Origin: Acidobacteriaceae bacterium
GTDB taxonomy: Bacteria > Acidobacteriota > Terriglobia > Terriglobales > SbA1
Length of the DNA stretch: 7,851 nucleotides
NCBI GenBank assembly: GCA_003136335.1
Contig: PLEA01000335.1
Span: 683 to 8,533 of the forward strand
Direction: 5' to 3'
This document shows, piece after piece, positions 4,909-7,851 of the stretch. Below the pieces are notes generated by a model. The model was not told where the DNA came from. It worked only from the letters and a program-made list of their open reading frames with translations, and ran no database searches. Within the stretch, counting starts at the first letter, position 1. Each line of letters opens with the position of its first letter. Both the position numbers and the translations under genes were made by a program.

Positions 4909-5840
4909 CTATCTATGTCGGCCTTCGGAGATACTTTTCTGTAGGGTCGTGGTCGGGGTCGCCTCGCGGGCAACGTCGGCATTGAAGGTAAGTGCGTCGA
5001 ATATCGCCACGCCTTTTCGGGGGTCGCCGCGTGAGGCGGGCTGAAGAAGACTTGTGATTTTCAGGGTAGTCCCAGGATGAATCACGTCGTCCGCTCCACC
5101 ACCGAAAATTACCCATTCGTCATCTGGGCGCGTTGGGAGCCCCACGTTACCATTTCCGTCCAGTCCGAACTGACTTACCGTGAGGCCGCAGTTCCGTCTA
5201 AAGCGGATACTGGGAAATTTGGCGAGTCCCCTCCCTGTGTTTGAGAGGTCCATACAAAAGAATCGGAGGAGCCCGTTGTCAAAGGGTACGGTGCCAATTC
5301 TGCCAGTTTCCAAGAACAACTCCAACTTGGGATGCGGTCGCTTCCCAAACATGTCGGCGATCTGAAAATATTCCATCGGAATCGTGCCAGAACCGACTCG
5401 AAGGTAAAACCTCCAGTCTTTTCGAGAACGCCTGGGCGGGCCCTCGGATGCCGGCACATGGATGATCACGAAGCCGGACTTCAATCCTGTCTTCTCGCTG
5501 CCCTCTACCGCTTGTACGCCTTCGATTCCGGGCTCGACGAGTTGCCCGATTGATCCAGCACCCCTGACTGTACGGCCTTCGTGTCAGCTACCGGCGCAGG
5601 CGACTCGACTAAGTCGGGTTCGTCCTTGGAAGTTGCTCTGGCCCTCCTGCCCACGACGAGCACGCCGCCCTCGGCATTTGTCAGTCCACAAGCCGCTTTT
5701 GCAAACACTCTTTGCGCATCCTCTTCTCTCGCGGGCCATTCCTTACAATCAAAGTGGGCATCCTCGCTGTTCCCAACCAAAGCGAGGATAGCGGCTGCAT
5801 CCTGAAGTCGGCTAGAAAGCAGTTCTGCATATCCGGGCAT
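4909..5840 (-). pseudogene. AlbA_2 (Schlafen-type) domain protein split by a frameshift
   Basis: Two minus-strand frames make one gene. The first (ATG 5840-5838 to TAG 5507-5505, 111 residues) carries an AlbA_2-like domain: EDAHFDCKEW (26-35), then AKAACGLTNAEGGVLVVGRR (48-67). This matches the E/DxKEW element and the N-x-EGG-x-L-x-V-G strand of the family. Its C-terminal tail, from about residue 97, looks like frame-shifted sequence. The second frame is open from 5583 and reads LVEPGIEGVQAVEG and GFVIIHVPASEGPP, then YLRVGSGTIPMEYFQIADMF and GKRPHPKLEL, as these proteins do after AlbA_2. It ends in a beta-rich region at TAG 4911-4909. The shift lies between 5505 and 5586, most likely near 5545-5568 (around GGATCAATCGGG or the GGGG run); one lost base explains it. 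The restored protein is about 309 residues. AlbA_2 proteins are thought to bind nucleic acid; a defence or regulatory role is speculative. Confidence 0.75.
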
Positions 5841-5849
5841 GGCCTCTAT

Positions 5850-5874
5850 ATTATCCGCGACTAACCGCGGCTAG
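5850..5874 (-). promoter_or_regulatory. Possible promoter and operator of the AlbA_2 gene
   Basis: On the minus strand, GATAAT (5855-5850) is a five-of-six -10 box only nine bases before the ATG at 5840, which implies a leaderless or very short leader. Immediately upstream lies the palindrome CTAACCGCGGCTAG (5861-5874, one mismatched pair), where the spacer of the promoter would be. A protein bound there would block transcription. No good -35 box is seen. Confidence 0.3.
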
Positions 5875-5890
5875 ACAGTGGCGTGGGAAT

Positions 5891-5920
5891 TTGACCGATT
5901 TCCACAGCACACGCTAAAAT
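5891..5920 (+). promoter_or_regulatory. Sigma70-type promoter of the rplU-rpmA operon
   Basis: TTGACC (5891-5896) and TAAAAT (5915-5920) each match the consensus at five of six bases and are 18 bp apart. This is the best promoter in the window. Transcription would begin near 5928, about 208 nt before the rplU start codon. It is back to back with the AlbA_2 gene. Confidence 0.65.
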
Positions 5921-5927
5921 GGTTGAG

Positions 5928-6135
5928 TTTGACTGTACTCGCCGACCCGTTCTGGGGACGCCTGCCTTGGCTGCTGAAACGCCGCGGCGGAAAACACAGC
6001 AAGCACAGGAAAATAAGCAAGCCCCTTGGTTGCGCCCGTGTGCGCCCTGGGTTTCAGTAGAGTTCCGTTTGAGAGTTCCGTTTCACGAGTTCCATTTACG
6101 GGCTTAATTTCACGACATTTGACGGAGGCATACGT
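5928..6135 (+). promoter_or_regulatory. Long 5' leader of rplU with a three-fold repeat
   Basis: About 208 nt separate the predicted transcription start from rplU, with no convincing reading frame. The leader contains a self-complementary CGCCGCGGCG near 5981, a direct repeat TGCGCCC-GTG-TGCGCCC (about 6031-6047), and three copies of GAGTTCC(G/A)TTT (6060-6070, 6073-6083, 6087-6097). A strong GGAGG (about 6123-6127) eight bases from the ATG ends it. Ribosomal protein leaders are often bound by their own product; whether this one is cannot be read from the sequence. Confidence 0.4.
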
Positions 6136-6621
6136 ATGTACGCGGTTATCCGCGCCGGTGGAAAGCAATACCGGGTGGCGCCCGGCGATGTAATTCGAGT
6201 GGAGAAAGTGGGCACCGGCACCGACGGTCTGGTGGAGTTCCCGGTGGTGGCGGTTTCCGGCGAAGAAGGCAAAGTGGGCCAACAGTCGGACGCACGCGTA
6301 GTCGGCGAAATTGTGGAAGAAGGCCGCGGCGCGAAGATCCTGGTGTTTCACTACAAGCGCAAGAAGCAGTACAAGAAGCTGCGCGGACACCGGCAGTCGT
6401 ATACCGCTGTGCGCATCACTGAGATCTCCTTCGATGGGCAAAGCTTCAAGGCTCCGGAACTGCCTAAGAAACAAGCGAAGCCCAAGAAGGCGGTGAGTGC
6501 GGAAGAGCACGAGCCTGAAGCGAAGGCCGCCAAGGGACGTGCCAAGAAAGGGCACGCGAAGAAGAAAGCTGCACCGAAGAAGGCTGCGGCAAAAAAGGCT
6601 GCGCCAAAAAGGAAGAGGTAG
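6136..6621 (+). CDS. rplU: 50S ribosomal protein L21 with basic C-terminal tail
   Basis: The product has 161 residues. The first 105 or so are a normal L21: [18 protein letters not shown] at the start, and [20 protein letters not shown] (71-90) plus VRITEIS near the end of the domain, which contact 23S rRNA. L21 proteins are usually about 100-110 residues. The extra 50 or so here form a tail of Lys, Ala, Pro and Arg ([28 protein letters not shown]), like histone H1 or other disordered nucleic-acid binding tails. The ATG at 6136 has GGAGG eight bases upstream. It heads the conserved rplU-rpmA-obgE order and is followed 80 bp later by rpmA. The tail is low complexity but in frame and ends at TAG 6619-6621, so it is part of the gene. 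Confidence 0.97.
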   Translation: MYAVIRAGGKQYRVAPGDVIRVEKVGTGTDGLVEFPVVAVSGEEGKVGQQSDARVVGEIVEEGRGAKILVFHYKRKKQYKKLRGHRQSYTAVRITEISFDGQSFKAPELPKKQAKPKKAVSAEEHEPEAKAAKGRAKKGHAKKKAAPKKAAAKKAAPKRKR

Positions 6622-6645
6622 TAATTGCTCAAGTCTTGGGCTGGA

Positions 6646-6660
6646 CGGGCGAGGCGCCCG
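6646..6660. repeat. GC-rich hairpin between rplU and rpmA
   Basis: CGGGCG (6646-6651), AGG, CGCCCG (6655-6660) is a perfect 6-bp stem with a three-base loop, followed by CCCCCACAC rather than T. It therefore does not look like a terminator. It may be a short dispersed intergenic repeat or an mRNA processing or pausing structure inside the operon. Confidence 0.5.
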
Positions 6661-6701
6661 CCCCCACACGATTCTACTGGCAACTAGCCACTGGGTTTGA
6701 T

Positions 6702-6968
6702 ATGGCACATAAAAAAGGACAAGGCACTTCACGAAACGGCCGCGATTCAAACGCGCAGCGGCTGGGATTCAAGGCGTTCGGCGGGCAGATCGTGCCCGGC
6801 GGCACCATTATTGTGCGCCAGCGCGGCACTCGGGTAAAACCGGGGCTTAACGTCGGCCGCGGCAAAGACGATACGCTGTTTGCCAAGATCACCGGACGCA
6901 TCAAGTTCCTGAACAAGGGCTCGATGGGCAAGTTCGTGATGGTCGAGCCGATGGAAGCCGTGGAGTAG
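6702..6968 (+). CDS. rpmA: 50S ribosomal protein L27
   Basis: The product has 88 residues, the normal length for L27. The start is ATG 6702, giving the invariant [20 protein letters not shown]; an upstream ATG at 6636 would add 22 unrelated residues. Other family landmarks are [20 protein letters not shown] (28-47), [20 protein letters not shown] and a final KFVMVEPM. The N-terminus reaches towards the peptidyl transferase centre and stabilises tRNA. There is no extra N-terminal peptide of the kind cleaved in Firmicutes. The Shine-Dalgarno sequence is weak (only GGG about six bases upstream), so translation may be coupled to rplU or depend on other features. It is followed by a strong terminator. 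Confidence 0.97.
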   Translation: MAHKKGQGTSRNGRDSNAQRLGFKAFGGQIVPGGTIIVRQRGTRVKPGLNVGRGKDDTLFAKITGRIKFLNKGSMGKFVMVEPMEAVE

Positions 6969-7012
6969 TTCGCGTTTTCGTCTGCACGCGCGCGCATCGC
7001 GGCTTAGCGGCC

Positions 7013-7024
7013 GCAACTAGTTGC
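7013..7024. repeat. Perfect 12-bp palindrome GCAACTAGTTGC
   Basis: GCAACT-AGTTGC is fully self-complementary, 45 bp after the rpmA stop and before the terminator hairpin. It shares the word CAACTAG with the repeats at 297-325 and about 6681. No role is assigned. Confidence 0.5.
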
Positions 7025-7037
7025 CGACGCGGCTTCA

Positions 7038-7067
7038 GCCTCGCCTTCGGGACGAGGCTTTTGTTTT
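7038..7067 (+). terminator. Intrinsic terminator between rpmA and obgE
   Basis: GCCTCGCC (7038-7045), TTCG tetraloop, GG and CGAGGC (7050-7058, one bulged A) form an 8-bp stem closed by the very stable C-UUCG-G loop, followed by TTTTGTTTT (7059-7067). This should stop most rplU-rpmA transcripts, so obgE, 50 bp further on, gets either read-through or its own promoter. Confidence 0.88.
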
Positions 7068-7117
7068 GGCGCATGCTCAGCATTACGAAAGGCAAGAACC
7101 AGTCTCAGTTAGCCACC

Positions 7118-7851
7118 ATGTTCATCGACGAGGCAAGAATTCGAGTTAAAGCAGGCGACGGCGGCAATGGCTGCATGGCGTTCCGGCGCGAGAAGTTCGT
7201 TCCGCGCGGCGGACCCTCGGGCGGCGATGGCGGACGCGGCGGCGACGTCGTCATGGAATCGAGCGAGCGCCACAATACACTGGTGCATTTCCGCTTCAAT
7301 CCCGAATACACCGCGCAGCGCGGGCGGCACGGTGAAGGCAGCAACCGGTCCGGTCACGAAGGCGAGAGCGTGGTTGTTCAGGTGCCGGTCGGCACCACGG
7401 TCATCGACCAGGAAACCGGCGAAACTCTGGTCGATTTCACCGAGGACGGGCAAACCTGGCTCGCGGCGAAAGGCGGGCGCGGCGGCCGCGGGAACCAGCA
7501 TTTCGCCACCGCCACCCATCAGGCGCCCACTGAGCACGAAGATGGAAAGCCGGGCGAATTCAAAAAGCTCCAGCTCAAGCTGAAGCTACTGGCCGATGTC
7601 GGGTTGGTGGGCTATCCCAACGCCGGCAAGTCGACGCTGATCTCGCGGATTTCGGCCGCAAAACCGAAGATTGCGGATTATCCTTTTACTACGCTTGAGC
7701 CGCACCTGGGCGTGGTTTCCGCCGATCCCGACGCCGCGCCGGGACAAGGCCGCACTTTTGTCGTGGCCGATTTGCCGGGGCTGATCGAAGGCGCGCATGA
7801 AGGCGTCGGCCTGGGCGACAAATTCCTCGGCCACACCGAACGCTGCCGCGT
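7118..7851 (+). CDS. obgE: GTPase ObgE/CgtA, N-terminal 244 residues (3' end outside window)
   Basis: ATG 7118 opens the Obg fold: [20 protein letters not shown], then [20 protein letters not shown], the glycine-rich six-helix domain (about residues 1-158). The GTPase domain follows with G1 GYPNAGKS (about 166-173), the switch region [13 protein letters not shown] with its conserved Thr, and G3 [20 protein letters not shown]. Sequence is still open at the window's right edge, so the NKxD and C-terminal domains are not seen. Obg binds the 50S subunit and links ribosome assembly to nucleotide state. It usually follows rplU and rpmA, as here. There is no clear Shine-Dalgarno sequence before the ATG (AGTTAGCCACC precedes it). 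No lesion is present in the visible part. Confidence 0.97.
   Translation, partial: MFIDEARIRVKAGDGGNGCMAFRREKFVPRGGPSGGDGGRGGDVVMESSERHNTLVHFRFNPEYTAQRGRHGEGSNRSGHEGESVVVQVPVGTTVIDQETGETLVDFTEDGQTWLAAKGGRGGRGNQHFATATHQAPTEHEDGKPGEFKKLQLKLKLLADVGLVGYPNAGKSTLISRISAAKPKIADYPFTTLEPHLGVVSADPDAAPGQGRTFVVADLPGLIEGAHEGVGLGDKFLGHTERCR

Noticed and set aside
5505..5586. Programmed -1 frameshift in the AlbA_2 gene
   Set aside because: No slippery X-XXY-YYZ heptamer or following hairpin is visible in the overlap; the frames join best with a simple missing base.
5919..6107. Small peptide encoded in the rplU leader
   Set aside because: The frame has no ribosome binding site, no recognisable content, and lies over the transcription start and repeats of the leader.

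Overview
The window looks like a chromosomal segment of an Acidobacteriota genome, most likely a Terriglobia/Koribacter-type soil lineage. This is inferred from the mix of genes: secreted PEGA-domain and small secreted proteins of types I associate with that group, an L21 protein with a long basic tail, and many short palindromic intergenic repeats. No rRNA, tRNA, transposase, integrase or CRISPR array is visible.

Layout from left to right. The 3' end of a PilZ-domain gene (+, 1-285) ends at a clear hairpin terminator. Next is a secreted PEGA-domain gene (+, 458-1352), broken by a 7-bp tandem duplication that shifts the frame and by an in-frame TAG. A convergent small secreted protein gene (-, 1436-1822) carries an in-frame TAA. 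About 500 bp without a gene follows (1823-2325); it holds divergent promoter-like boxes, stacked hairpins and a palindromic repeat. Then come a secreted Met/His-rich protein of unknown function (-, 2326-3153) and a divergent TauE/SafE-type membrane transporter (+, 3418-4182). The 264 bp between them contain a dyad resembling a BlaI/CopY operator and two mutually exclusive hairpins. A large imperfect palindrome with a 16-bp triplet at its edge (4195-4337) separates the transporter from a secreted NTF2-like protein (-, 4347-4829). An AlbA_2 (Schlafen-type) gene on the minus strand (4909-5840) is split by a frameshift.

The right end is core genome: a good sigma70-type promoter (5891-5920), a leader of about 200 nt with a triple repeat, rplU (L21), rpmA (L27), a strong intrinsic terminator, and the 5' part of obgE. 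This is the widely conserved ribosome-assembly cluster.

The most notable feature is that three separate genes in about 5.5 kb are interrupted by four lesions of different kinds (duplication, TAG, TAA, 1-nt shift), while their neighbours are intact. I see no clear evidence of a novel multi-gene system. The best leads are the structured intergenic region at 1893-2021, the putative repressor site in front of the metal-binding-like secreted protein, and the rplU leader.
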